64,000 nucleotides of DNA from Opeltia flavorubescens (Eukaryota > Ascomycota > Lecanoromycetes > Teloschistales > Teloschistaceae), in assembly GCA_000442125.1 (NCBI GenBank), contig KE546983.1, positions 186,001-250,000 of the forward strand, given 5' to 3'. Numbering within the stretch: the stretch's first letter is position 1; the number at the start of each line of letters is the position of its first letter. The notes beneath the pieces were generated by a model that searched no databases, had not been told where the DNA came from, and saw only the letters and a list, made by a program, of their open reading frames with translations. Positions 1 through 10,783 of the stretch are shown in pieces. A program made the position numbers and the translations under genes.

Positions 1-1907
1 TCGGAGAATTGTAATTGGAAAAGGGTACACCATATCTGGAATTTCCTTCCTTCTTCTAGATATCCATTTCTCGTTCTAAAATGACAAAGAGGTGGTTTAT
101 GATCGACTAATTTCATCGTCAATAGATGGCCTTAGGGGAATCTTGCCTTATGCTAAGATAGAGAAGAGGATTCGAAACCTGTGATAAGTGTCTCTTTCTT
201 AAACCAAAATTCACATAAATACTATCACTGAATAATTCCCTCTGTTTATCTCACCCTGCTTCCAAATCAAAGGGAGGTGCTATACTACCATAAGTCTCAA
301 TTTACTTTCCAGTAGCTCTTGATTTCAACGGCCAAAGCAGTACGAGTAACTTTGTTCTCCAATAGATCCTTTATCCTTCTATTATACCTTCGTTATCGTA
401 ATCAAGTTCGATTTACTTACCTTAAAGACACCATTACAACTCCTCCCTCTTCCAACTCCGACATCACTGCATGGATCCAGCAGCTGCCCATACCTAACGG
501 CCATGTATTTCAGACATCATTGAACCCCATGAACCCATCTTTTAAAAGCTAGCTCCGATCTCTTCTAGCCCTCGAGATTATTCGCAAGCCGCAAGGTCCC
601 GGCGATCGGGAACGAATTATCATCGCTCGTCTTACAAGCGCAAAGCTCGACGTCTTGATATAGGTCCTTAATCCTCTTCAGCTGAAGAAGCTTACCATTG
701 ATTAATTTCTGGAAACGCGAGAACTAGGCTGCCGCGTTAATACGCGATAGAAATCGCCAAGCAGCTCCGTCGACGGACTCGGATAGATGTGGCGGCCAAG
801 AGAAGAGCGGGCTGCCCGGACAAGAGGAAAGTCCAGGGAGTCGTAAGAACTACCTCGGACACCCAGGCGTCGTCGCAATGTAGAATTCTCAAACGAAACT
901 ATATCGGAGTCCTTCATATTCTTCCACGCCTAGAAGGCTGCCGCACAATAGCAACCCCACGTTGATTAATGGTGGTTCAGGGACAACATCTTGGCCTTGC
1001 ACCGAAATCAATAATTGATGGTATAGATTGCTTTGATAATGTCTTGCTGGATATTATAATAGATGGCTGTATACTCGACCTCGGCGAACAATAGAATGAT
1101 AATTACGGTCAGACGGGTAAGATAATCAGAAATATAGGACGAGCGAGAGCGACAACGACTACTACAGGCGTATCGATGTTTCGAGTCATTCAGGTCTTTC
1201 GACTCAACAACTGAGCCATGGTTCTATGTGGCTGAATATCAAGTATAGTTCTTTGTGAGCTTGACGCAAACGGAAAGGTACCTACCTAATGCTACATACC
1301 ATCAGTACAATTCTCATCGACCCGAAGCCGTGAGGCCACAGCGGCTACTCTCGTATTACAGAATATATCTTCGAAGATTGACATCTAGCCTCGCTATCTC
1401 CGAAGCGTATTCAGATACTATGACGGGCGAGTAAATAAGATCGAGGTGGATCGAGTTCATCATATAGGTTGTGGTAAGTCTGGCCACTCCTATCCTTTCA
1501 GTCTACCATCTTTTACAGTACAAGTAGAGACGAGGGTCTGTATTGAAATTATTTACAGCATACAATTCGATCGTCCAGATAAAGAACCTCTTTTTCCACC
1601 CGCTCCACCGCCGACGCCTTACATCCACGGCCTATGCTGTTTTCGGTCGAATATATCGCAAAGGCTTTGTCTTAGACGAATGCGTCGACTTAAGTGCTCC
1701 TTGCATTGTATGCAGCCCCGTGTAAGCTTACTCTCGTTTCCCAGGAATATAAATTCGCTGATCTCTCCAGCTAGAAAACCATCCTTCCTTTCTCCTTGTA
1801 TAATCACGCAAATCCTACAAAAACGTAAAGGAACAGTCTCGCCTCCTCCTCGACCATTGATAAAGAGATCAGCCGGTAATACCGTTCTCAACTGCAATAC
1901 ACTGACT
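1..1907. other. No gene recognised; 5' flank of the first gene
   Basis: I find no convincing gene here. Open frames are short, interrupted, and do not resemble a family I know. Parts of 1-330 and 950-1,440 are somewhat AT-rich with scattered in-frame stops in every frame, which could reflect an old degraded sequence, but I cannot assign one. The open frame that runs through 1,446-1,907 upstream of the first gene has low-complexity, leader-like content and is more likely 5' flank or UTR than protein. Confidence 0.5.
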
Positions 1908-2489
1908 ATGGAGAGCGAACCTGAGCCGCAGCTACCAGCATCAGCGTTTGATCCTCGAGAAGATGGGGAATCACTTGAAGAATGTGGCCAACGGCTGTGG
2001 CAGGGAGGCGTATTCAGGGGAGCCGAGCGTCTCCGGTACGACTACTTCATTACTACTCTCGAAGACTGTCAAAGCAGCAAGCTAGATGGTGAGCGACTGC
2101 CGGGAGCACAAGACCTAAAAAGGCAAATCTCGGTAAGCCGTGACACCGTCTCACTGATGGGCGCGCTTTCGTGGAGCTAATACATTCTAGGCTGTACTCC
2201 GGGATCATACGTTATTGCGCCAAAGATCCTTAGGAAGTGGATCGAGACTTTATAAAGCTTTAGCTACGACGTTGGGAGAGAACGTCATGTTCGGCCTTTG
2301 CGGTGCGGCCTTGGCTTTGGTGATCGTCAGCATCTGGTATTATGCGGGGGCGGCGCCAAAACCGGATACTGGGTACGGTGATTTCTTCCGTGGTCTTGAT
2401 GGAAATCCCTGAACTTAACATGGTCTTGATTTTCCAGCGAGAGTGGTGGGATGAGAAGGGAAGATATGGTACTAAAGGCTGGGGAATAA
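1908..2489 (+). CDS. Small single-pass membrane protein, unknown function
   Basis: Three-exon model: 1908-2132, 2191-2372, 2438-2489, giving 152 residues. Intron 1 (58 bp) starts GTAAG and ends CTAG; intron 2 (65 bp) starts GTACGG, ends CCAG and has a CTTAAC-like branch point. The N-terminal half is acidic (begins MESEPEPQLP), then basic and helical. A single hydrophobic segment of about 20 residues with small residues (FGLCGAALALVIVSIW) lies near residues 113-128, and the C-terminal tail is short. This suggests a tail-proximal single-pass membrane protein with most of the chain on one side. If intron 2 is retained the tail changes and ends at a TGA at 2410-2412. I chose the ATG at 1908 because the upstream in-frame extension is low-complexity and unlike the body. 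I do not recognise the family. The exon phases are consistent, so I am fairly confident it is a gene but not of its role. Confidence 0.6.
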
Positions 2490-2839
2490 AGATCAATGTA
2501 ACGACCGCGTGGGAATTATCTAGCCTCAGGATCTGATTCAGTCACATCGCGTCGCCGATGGCATGTAAGTTTGCATGCATGCAAGACATGAAATGCAGAG
2601 ACCCGTTCTCAGAAACATGTCCGAAACGCTCTTTGTCTGTTTCCCATCGCTCGTTCCGATGATGGCAGAACTTTTGTCAAAAAATAGAATCCCCGTTCTA
2701 TTCAAGAAATCATCCGCACCTCTCTTGCTCTCTCTCCATTTCAGCTAAGCTATCAACCGTCCTTTCCCCCCATCCCGTAGGATAAAAGTTTCCTTCTCAA
2801 AGCTCCAAGGGGATCAGCTCGTCGTCTCCCCCGTACGGA

Positions 2840-3445
2840 ATGAATTACTTCACCTACACGGCAGCTCAATTGGGAGAATGGGTGCGCGAGAGAGGATTCA
2901 ATGCCCACCCAAAGGCCAAGCGACAAGATCTGATTGCTCTTCTGGAGGCAATGGAGGAGCATCAGTATCGTAAGGACGGTCAACATCCTCGACAGGAGCA
3001 TCAGCACGATCAATAGAAGGAGCAACAGGAGCAACAACAACATCCTCAAGATCATCATGGACATGATGAGTATCAACAGCCGCAAAATCATGAAGCTCAA
3101 GATCCTCAAACTCCTCCACCACAGCAGCCAAACCAGCAGCAGTCATTCGACAACCTGGGGACCATTCTCGCAAATCTGAGATTCTCATACTGGACCTGGT
3201 GTTTCATCCTATCCTGGTGCCTTATCCCCCTCATCATCATCTTTGTTATCGGCACCATCTGGAAGTTCATCGTCGACTCATTCCACTGGATAGCCGGGTT
3301 GAGGGGGAGACAATTGTTGTATGTGCTGATGTTGTACGCACTTCTCTTGCCGAGTATGAGAGAGGCTGTGTCGAGTGCTTGGGAGGTGGTGATGGACTAT
3401 ACTAAAGTCGTTATTCGGAGGGATTGGACTCGGCTTTGCGGTTAG
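2840..3445 (+). CDS. SAP-like domain plus membrane protein, interrupted by an in-frame TAG
   Basis: From the ATG at 2840 the frame reads a SAP/HeH-like helical motif at about residues 7-40 (AAQLGEWVRERGF, then KRQDLIALLEAMEE). A Gln/His-rich linker follows. After it come a strongly hydrophobic segment (WCFILSWCLIPLIIIFVIG), a second hydrophobic stretch (LLYVLMLYALLLPSM) and a basic tail ending at 3445. Both halves lie in the same frame, but codon 59 (3014-3016) is TAG inside the CAR-rich linker, so a CAG to TAG change (CpA to TpA) is the simplest reading. An alternative is an 81-bp intron at 2970-3050 (GTAAGG..CAAG) that keeps the frame and removes the stop, although its acceptor is weak and it lies in low-complexity sequence. 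Known SAP/membrane proteins include inner nuclear membrane proteins; assigning that location here is inference. Either the gene is newly broken or it is spliced. Confidence 0.5.
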
Positions 3446-4716
3446 GATGAGACTTATTATAGGCCTAGTGTTGAAGTTTGGGGGAACAGTTGAAGGGCTG
3501 TCGGTCTCGCCCATATATATCTAAAGACCGTTGATCTGAGCCAGTGTATATATCAAGACCATGGTGTATGCTTTGGTGAAAAGTCGGTTTTTAACAGCTG
3601 TTTAATCTTTGTTGTTTTTGTCCCATTAAAGAGTGCGGCAGCGTTGGGTTTAAGCGCAATCGGGTCCGGTTCGATTGAAGTGTTATAAGGAAGTAGACTG
3701 TTTTTAATCCTGTCTGAGGGATTATAAGTTTTAGTAGCATTAACGCCATTATTGACTTTCCATCTCGGTGTAGCCAGATCCTTCAGCTTGCGATATCTAT
3801 GTGCTATTGTCGTACTCAAAGGGCAGGCTCGGGTTATGGCCTCTTCAAAACCCCCTATGGCTGATACTGCGGTACCAGAGAACAGATATATAAGGCCAGG
3901 GGACACTTTAGTGATAATTCTAGAACAATCAATAAGGGCTTATTTGTCCTTGATACATAATCTTCAATCGAAGTACCTGCTCAATCCCTCGTTGTTATCT
4001 GTTGCGGCCACACCGCACTGGAGGAGCGCCAGCGAGCTGGATAGGGCTGAGTGGCCACCGTGGCTCGTTAAGAGCAAGTTGCTTTAAAGGGCTTTGCAGG
4101 TAATATATAACGGTGATACTACTGTAGTATTATTACAGTTGAAAGGAACAATAATTGAGAATTACCATTAAAAGATTATTATAATATATAGATGTATCCT
4201 TCAACGAAAAGTTGTTTTAAATTATATATATATAAACACATAATAACGTGTTAGAATATTAGTATTTAATAAAGTAGTAATACAATAATATTGAAAATAA
4301 ATAATCAATAAATCCTATTACTTTTTAGATATTATTGCTAGATATCGCCAATCTCAATTAGGTTAACTTGTTCGAGCTGGCTCGCAACGAGCCACGGTGG
4401 CCATTCAGCCTCGACCAATGCGGTATGGCTGAGCTTGCTGATCTACGTGACCTGATACGGCAAGCCTGACGTCGTCGAGAGGCGTCTTCCTAAGCAACGA
4501 ACCTGACCATTTCAAGTAAACGGGACTCGACGTTTAATAGGAGTTCAAATCTTGGCGCTCTATGAAAATTATAGAATATCTTTACTTGGGATACTTTGAA
4601 CGCCGTGATACCGAACTCTAGAGATTCATCAGTCGTAAATGATCAGAGGATCGAGTCAGCCAAAGAAGAGTACTATTCCATAACCGCATTCCAACGCTGC
4701 GTAAGCTCCTATATTT
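3446..4716. other. Gene-free stretch with a degraded insertion
   Basis: No gene is supported. On the minus strand, 3553-3906 is open for 117 codons but has no ATG start and no family resemblance. On the plus strand, 3752-4087 is open over the same bases. The stretch includes the AT-rich block at 4088-4362 bounded by inverted repeats (separate entry). Mixed composition and stop-rich frames suggest old mobile-element debris. Confidence 0.5.
4049..4406. repeat. Inverted repeats bounding an AT-rich ~280 bp block
   Basis: The 21 bases at 4049-4069 and those at 4386-4406 are reverse complements with one mismatch (20/21); the core is GAGCCACGGTGGCC. Weaker complementarity extends outward (AGGGCTGAG / CAGCCTCG) and inward (AGAGCAAGTT / AACTTGTTCGAG). 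The interior (about 4088-4362) is strongly AT-rich, unlike the flanks. This could be a small non-autonomous DNA element with long inverted repeats, or two inverted copies of one element end. I see no clear target-site duplication. Confidence 0.55.
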
Positions 4717-5938
4717 CTACAAGCGCGACGGCGGACTCTGAAGTTCAATATCTACAAGCTGACGAAACCGCCCCTCCGTATCCTTTTGGCTTGTGCTCCG
4801 CTTGTAGGACGCCGCAAATCCAAATTTCGAAAGCAAGTCCTTCCCCGAACGAAGTCCCGTCNCCTTGACCTTCCTAATTACTTGCTCAATGACGCCGTTC
4901 AAGGACGGAAGGGATGCTACAATAGTGGCAAAGAAGATATCGACCACATTCCACGCATACACCGCGTAATAGTCGTCTCCGCAAATTCAAACATTAGTTC
5001 GGAACTTCCGCCGCTTACAGGATGCGAGGGACTTACAAGTGATGTCAGGACGACTCTCCAATCGTACGGTCAAGACATTGCGAATGATACTTGCTAGAGA
5101 CGAAATGAAGCCCACGCAGAAGACCAGCATGAGCCGAATCTTCTTGCCCAAAGGCATTTGGAGCTTGAAAATGACGATCAAAGGTACCGGCAGGAGTAGC
5201 CAGTCAGTGATGATGTGGACATATCGAGTGGCAAGTCCAATGGCCTCTTGATCCAGGCATTTGATTGTCCTCGGATCTGCCACTTGGGCAATGGACTGCA
5301 GCGAAAAATACGCTGCAATGGGCGAGCATGGAAAGATGTTAAAGAAAACGCAGGCAGGCGTGAGGCAACCTAGAAGCGCGAGGTAAATCCAGTGGGCAAT
5401 TTGCCAATTCTTCGAAGTCATCCCGGTGATTCTCCGATTTGCCAGGGTGATGGATATTTTCACACAGAAGACGGTGAAGTAAAAGATGGGAAAGCAGCAA
5501 CGTGCTAGCTGGAATCCCGTCAGCGAATGGCTTGAGCGAGATGAAGGTGAGGCGTACTTCATAAAACCATTGGAATTCCTGATAGGTACAATGATAGATG
5601 TGCTTGCCCAGGCAGCCGGCCCTCGCCTGTGCAATGTCCAGGGAGAGGTATGCCGCGCAGCCAAGGGCCGCCGGTATGATCATGTAGTCATCGGCGCCGA
5701 AGGCTCGAGTGCGATATTTGCGCACCCAAAGCCGGGCGGCCGTAATGATCACTACCCAGGCAAGGGCGAGCGCGCTTCCGGCAATCAAGACCGGGGCTCT
5801 AGTCTGATAGGGTAGATGTCGAGCGCGAGCCATCTGGGCCAATTCCAGTACGGCTGGGTCAAGCGTGCGGATAGCTTTGTAGGTAAGTTTGTCGTCATGG
5901 AGAATCGGCTGCTGTCCTAGATAAAGCGATCCCGGCAT
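4717..5938 (-). CDS. Fungal rhodopsin-domain seven-helix membrane protein
   Basis: Three-exon model on the minus strand: 5938-5558, 5508-5037, 4976-4717 (370 residues). The introns are 49 bp (GTACGC..CCAG, branch GCTGAC) and 60 bp (GTAAGT..GGAG, branch CTAAT). The protein matches the fungal integral-membrane 'rhodopsin domain' family: a first helix around 47-70, then the hallmark FGADDY (80-85), several more helices, a cysteine-bearing loop (IFPCSPIAAYFSL), the stretch ITDWLLLPVPLIVIFKLQ followed by KK and a conserved R after helix 6, and the closing helix WNVVDIFFATIVASLP. These proteins are plasma-membrane, GPCR-like or sensory in proposed role; ligands are mostly unknown. The start at MPGSLYLG fits family length. 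The in-frame upstream ATG at 6064 would add 42 residues with no family match. One undetermined base (4861) falls in the tail. The head-to-head partner is the MFS gene. Confidence 0.85.
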
Positions 5939-7193
5939 TTTGACAAAATTATAGGTAGAGTCGATAGATAGCCACGGAGTGAGGATGTAGAGTTGGAAAA
6001 GTAAGGGACAAGGATGAGAGTATGTGGATGTATGAATGTCAGATCTCCAAGAACGCAGTGTCAAAGGGCTGCTCTTGAGGACCGACGGGCATCATGGGGT
6101 AGCTCACCGCTGAGATCGAAACCGCTACATGGCTTAAGCGAGCCATGTCGGCCAGCGATCCGAGGCAGTACAGCTAGAGTAGACGGGTCTTGTAAAGCCC
6201 CCCCACGGACACTTCAAACATGCAGATCAGCGGCGCGGTAAAGAAGCTACGTGGCTGAATGTTGGCAGGGTTTGGAGCTGGGATGACCGAGACGTCCAGG
6301 GAGGGTTCTTGGAGCCTTACGATAGACTGCAGCTGCGTATCACATGTCACGGGCCTATCGCAATCTCTTCGTTGATTTTCTTATTTCTCTTTGCAGATCG
6401 GGAAGATCGAAAAGACCATTGGTGGCGTGACCCGACAGCTAGGTCTCTACCACGACGGAATCTGTGGGGACGAGATGCATTGCGGAGGAATGACTCGATT
6501 AAACGATGTTGTGTATGGGGGTCGGACCGTTAAACAACCATTCAGCCGGGCCGCGGCCGTTGTACGATGGTCGAAGCAAGGAGCCACTTCCGTACAGGGT
6601 GTGAGTGGGTATCAGCCATAATATGCTGTCAAAGCCCAGACGTCCGTATCTATCCTCTCGTTCGGGTTCATCGCAGATGAGGTGCATGGCATCAAACATA
6701 CACTAGGTCGGCTTAGGTTTAGCTTACCGTAGCTTCCCGATCCATAAGTACCTACCACCACTTCCATCCTTCATTGATCGAAATCATCGTCTTCCCCATG
6801 CACGGTCTAGTAGCCTAACATTCAGATTTGCGGTAGGCAGATAACCACTGAAGAAAGTGGGATGTGTCATTCCAAAGCTTGGCTGCTATCCATGCCTATC
6901 CGAATACACATGGCACAGTCGGATAAAGATAGACCGAGAAGCAAGCACCTCACTCGGGAAGAGGCATGACTGGTGACATCGTTGTCTCGAAAATCTCGGA
7001 CTCTGGGCAGGAAGCAACGTGTGTATCCAAAACCGCGGCGCGGCTCGCTAAGGAATCGCGGAGCCATCGTTTGCAAGACATTGGCCGTTATTTCCAATCG
7101 AGATACCCTTCTTGCCTCTTAGACAGTCTCTGCTACCAATCCGTCCGTGAGTTTTCATCTAGGCGCAAAGCTGAAGAACGTTCACCAGCCACC
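5939..7193. promoter_or_regulatory. Divergent intergenic region between receptor and MFS genes
   Basis: This 1.25 kb lies between two divergent starts and must hold both promoters. No gene is supported: the plus frames at 6309-6621 and 6966-7193 and the minus frame at 6499-6699 show no family match. A CGGACCG palindrome near 6525 and a GGCCGCGGCC palindrome near 6551 are GC-rich motifs of the kind Zn2Cys6 regulators bind, but I cannot show they are used. The start codon of the MFS gene has a good context (CCACCATGA). Confidence 0.4.
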
Positions 7194-8869
7194 ATGACAG
7201 AATGTCAAGCAACCTCACACCCCACTTCGAAGCTTTCAAGCCCGGAGGCTAAGGCCATGCAATCTGCTATCGACTCTCAGAACAGACAAAGCGTTCCGAG
7301 TGAGGTTAGTCTACCCTCCTGACCGGCTATGATGGTGCTGATGATCTGAAACTGAAAGATGGAAGCATGGGATAATCCGAGCAACCTCGGAAATCCGCTG
7401 AATTGGCCATCCTTTCGCAAATGGATCAACGTCACCCTGGTTTCCGCACAAGCCATGCTCTCCGCAATCTGCTCCACCATTATCGCCCCTGGTTCCGTAC
7501 ACATAGCCAAACAGTTTCATCTGACATCGACCTATACGCCCAATCTACCCATTGCCCTGTACGTTCTCGGCCTCGCCATCGGCCCGCTCTGCCTTGGTCC
7601 CATGTCGGAAGTCGTGGGCAGGAGGAACGTCTACCTTACCTCTTTCCTGCTTTTCACCGCATTGAATGCTGGTTGCGCGGCCTCTCCCAACATCGTGGCT
7701 TTGTCGGTCCTTCGTCTCGCCGCTGGGACATGCGGTTCTGCTGGACCAACGCTCGGTGGCGCCACTGTTGGTGATATGTTTTCCAAAGAGAAACGAGGCA
7801 AGGCTCAGGCTCTCTACGCTCTCGGCCCAGCACTCGGTCCCATCATCGGCCCCCTGATCGGCGCATTCGTTGTCGATNGGACCCATAGCTGGAGATGGCC
7901 GCTCTGGGTCCTGGTTATCGCGTCTGGAGTCGTCACCCTTTGCTCCACGATTCTTCTCAAGGAGACCTACACACCATCTCTCTTACGTCGGCAGAAACAG
8001 GAGACGCCGGGCAATGCTGTCACTATCGTGGGCTTCCTGACGAATGCGGCTCTCCGCCCTATGCAGCTCTTATTCCTCTCCCCAATATGCACCATCACGA
8101 GCCTATACATGGCACTGTAGGTCCAAACCACCTCGTCGCAGCGCTTGTCCCGGACTAACTGGAGCGCCAGTGTCTTCGGTGTCATGTATCTTCACCTCGT
8201 GACCGTCCCCCTCCTCTACGGCCCAGAGCCAGTCTACGGTCTGTTCTCTTACGAATGGAAGCACGGTCTTGAAGGCCTAGCATATTTGGGCGCCGGCGTT
8301 GGAAGTGTCGTCGGCAGCGTCATCTGTGCCAAATTCCTCAATCGCTCTTATGCTTGGATTGCCGAGCATCAGCTCCGCAGAACCGGAAATCAGTACAACA
8401 AGCCCGAATCCCGGATGCTGTTCCTTCAAATCGGGATGTGTTTCGTGCCCGTTGGTCTGGTCGTCTTTGCTTGGACGGCGGAGAAACGACGGCATTGGGT
8501 GTTTCCGTTGCTGGGTGCTACGATCTTTGCTACAGGAATGCTTATGGCGTTTGTCTGCATACAGACCTACCTGGTGGATGTGTATGGGACGTACAGCGCT
8601 AGCGCGCTGGCGGCCATGACTACAACCAGGAGTATCGGGAGTTTCTGTCTCTCATTCGTGGGATTCCAGCTCTTCCACAGTCTGGGCTACGGCTGGTCAG
8701 TTTTTTCCGAAAATCATGACTGCGCCATCCGATACTAATCCATGGCTGCAGGGGCACGATGGTCGTAGCATTTCTCAGCCTTGCGGCGTTGCCCCTTCCC
8801 CTGGTAATGTACAGGTTCGGGCCTTATTTGAGAGGTCGCGATTCACGGTGCTGTAAGGTAGATGGGTGA
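7194..8869 (+). CDS. MFS transporter, DHA1-type drug/metabolite:H+ antiporter
   Basis: Four exons: 7194-7304, 7359-8116, 8171-8695, 8752-8869 (503 residues); introns of 54, 54 and 56 bp have clear GT..AG ends and branch points such as ACTAAC and ACTAAT. Exon joins are phase-consistent. The chain starts with a hydrophilic tail, then WDNPSNLGNPLNWP at 41-54, the conserved pre-helix motif of fungal DHA1 exporters. After it come about twelve hydrophobic helices, the loop 2-3 signature (GPMSEVVGRRNVYL), and the motif-C-like glycine/proline run in helix 5 (ALGPALGPIIGP). A long central loop follows LKETYTPSLLRR. One ambiguous base at 7877 makes one residue unknown. Family members export drugs, toxins or polyamines at the plasma membrane. 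Its place beside the dehydratase/synthase pair suggests product export or self-protection, which is inference. Confidence 0.9.
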
Positions 8870-9205
8870 ATGTAGTGGATGGGATGGTATCATCAATGAC
8901 GTGCATAATCTCATCGTCAATCGGTGAAGTTCACTAGACAGGAAAAGGCTGCACGAGCCTACCTAGAAAATATTGGTACTAGATTTTCCGCTCCTATCGT
9001 ACAATTCCATGAAAAGCCATGAAAAACTCACATCTCAAGCCCAAGTTCGCGGATCCACGGCAAGTCGGAAAGCGAGAGTTCAGATGCAAAGGCATAGAGG
9101 GACAATATTGCATCAGGCATACACTCTCAATGTTTTCTGACTTGGGCAGGTTTCTCGTCTGCGTCTACGGACCGCGTCTATAGTTATGGCTAGGCAATTG
9201 GCAAA
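8870..9205. other. Convergent intergenic spacer
   Basis: About 335 bp between the 3' ends of the MFS gene and the dehydratase gene. I see no gene. If the dehydratase uses the splice donor at its stop codon (see findings), a short last exon would fall in about 9,100-9,170. Confidence 0.5.
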
Positions 9206-10783
9206 TTACTTACCTTTCCAAAACAGGTCGACAAAGTCCCTCACAGGCGTATCGTCCCTCTCGACCGTTGCGAGGATCGTCTCGACCGTCTCAGCCTCGA
9301 ATGCCAGCCCCAAGTTCCGTCGAGCCTTGACCGCAACACGGCCCAATGTTTCCTCCGTTCTGAGGGGATGACCCAGCGGAAATTCCACCACCTCTTCCAT
9401 ATCCTCCCCACTCTTTAGGGTGACCTTGATCCCAGTCGCACAGCTTCGCTTCTTCGGGTTCAGGTAATCCTCCGTGAAGCCCCTGTCCTCTTTCACCTCC
9501 ATCATCTCCCTCAAAGCGTCGATTCTCGGATCGCTGGCCCACGGCGAGCCGTCCATGTAGTCGACTGCATCAATGACATCCTCTTTCAGCAGTATGACGG
9601 CGACGACATACTGAATGCAATGGTCTCTGTCCGCCGCATTCTTCAGGACGCCTCGTTTGTTGATGATGGTGAACGCAGGCTTCTGCGTCCTGATCAACAC
9701 TCTCTTTATCTCTGCCTCGGGACTCCGCTTTTTCGTCGCAAGTCTTTGGGAAAGCAACAGTGCAGCCTCGCACGCACTGATCGCATGTCCCTCCACCGGG
9801 AAAACTTTGAACGCCGCACTCTTCATCACCCAACTCCCAAAATCCCTTGCTCGAACAATTTCTCGACCCTGGAACAGCGTCTGGTTGAACCCCCACCTCT
9901 CCGCGCTCAGGACCGTCGGTGCCCCAGGCTGTCCCTTCTGCGTCACCAGCGCCATCATCACCGCTCGTGCGCATGCATCTCCCGCCGCCCAACCTTTCCT
10001 GGGACCGGCATTTGGCGCCTGCCGGAAGGTCCGCAAAGGATGCCCATCCTGCAGCGCTTGGCTCAACGCGGCAAGACATTGCTTTGGCGACAGGCCGAGC
10101 AGCCAGGAGACGCAGGCGGTGGACGCGATCTTGACGAGGATGGTGTGGTCGAGACCGACGGCGTTGAAAGAGTTCTTTTCTTGAAGGACACCTTGGATCT
10201 CGTAAGCCTTGATTTGGGCGGTCAACAGGGTTTTCAGTGTCATGTTCGGCTGCCGGAACGATGTCATGGCGGCTCCACTGCTGCATGAAGGGACAGTGAT
10301 GGCGTTGCTTCCGTCGGCCCGGCTAAGCCAATCGGCCACGGCGAGGAGTGCACCGAGGTTGTCTGAGGGATGGCCCCATTCTGCGCCAGGAAAAGCGTCA
10401 TTGTGGTCGAGATAACGGATCAGGCTGCCGAGATCAAAGGCGCCTTTCATTGGGCCGAGTTGATGCACTGTGCCCGGCAGACGAAATCCATTTGGAGTAA
10501 TGGTGCCAGCTGGGTCCGGACCGAGCAGCGAGACGCATTCAGCACTGCAATGGAGAGTCTCCATTGCACAGCCAAGAGCGTCCACCAACGCGATACGAGC
10601 GCGGCTCCAGGCAGCAGGAGATGTAATGGTATACTCGTAAACATACTTGGTGATGTCAATGGATATGGCGTCGTATTCATCATCACCGAAAGAAAGGCCG
10701 TCTCTACTCGTCGGAGGCATGTTGCGAGATGGATGAAATCGAGGGCGAAGTGGCTGACTCGGTAATTCTGTAGCTTGAGGCAT
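9206..10783 (-). CDS. PrpD/MmgE-family dehydratase, likely alkylcitrate dehydratase
   Basis: One uninterrupted frame of 525 residues, about the usual length for fungal 2-methylcitrate dehydratases. The family body begins near residue 42 (DITKYVYEYTITSPAAW). It contains YLDHNDAF (124-131), GHPSDNLGALLAVADWL (137-153), NSFNAVGLDH (204-213), PRKGWAAGDACARAV (261-275), FKVFPVEGHA (325-334) and ADRDHCIQYVVAV (384-396), all landmarks of the 2-methylcitrate dehydratase branch. The family dehydrates 2-methylcitrate or alkylcitrates to the aconitate analogue; related proteins decarboxylate cis-aconitate. A divergent citrate synthase-like gene next door argues for the alkylcitrate reaction over the primary propionate pathway, but that choice is inference. 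The start is ATG 10783; a second in-frame ATG at 10720 would also keep the whole domain. The stop lies inside a perfect splice donor (GGTAAGTAA), so a short extra exon is possible. Confidence 0.9.
   Translation of the reverse strand: MPQATELPSQPLRPRFHPSRNMPPTSRDGLSFGDDEYDAISIDITKYVYEYTITSPAAWSRARIALVDALGCAMETLHCSAECVSLLGPDPAGTITPNGFRLPGTVHQLGPMKGAFDLGSLIRYLDHNDAFPGAEWGHPSDNLGALLAVADWLSRADGSNAITVPSCSSGAAMTSFRQPNMTLKTLLTAQIKAYEIQGVLQEKNSFNAVGLDHTILVKIASTACVSWLLGLSPKQCLAALSQALQDGHPLRTFRQAPNAGPRKGWAAGDACARAVMMALVTQKGQPGAPTVLSAERWGFNQTLFQGREIVRARDFGSWVMKSAAFKVFPVEGHAISACEAALLLSQRLATKKRSPEAEIKRVLIRTQKPAFTIINKRGVLKNAADRDHCIQYVVAVILLKEDVIDAVDYMDGSPWASDPRIDALREMMEVKEDRGFTEDYLNPKKRSCATGIKVTLKSGEDMEEVVEFPLGHPLRTEETLGRVAVKARRNLGLAFEAETVETILATVERDDTPVRDFVDLFWKGK

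Noticed and set aside
1446-1907. Long in-frame extension upstream of the first gene (start at 1446).
   Set aside because: No ATG at 1446, low-complexity leader-like content, and a better ATG at 1908 at the point where protein-like sequence begins.
2898-3188. Minus-strand open frame with an acidic, plausible-looking protein.
   Set aside because: It is the shadow of the CAR-repeat linker of the plus-strand SAP/membrane gene.
3553-3906. Minus-strand 117-codon open frame.
   Set aside because: No ATG start, no family resemblance, and an overlapping plus-strand frame of similar length.
9570-10288. Long open frames on both strands inside the dehydratase gene.
   Set aside because: Shadows of a GC-rich real coding sequence.
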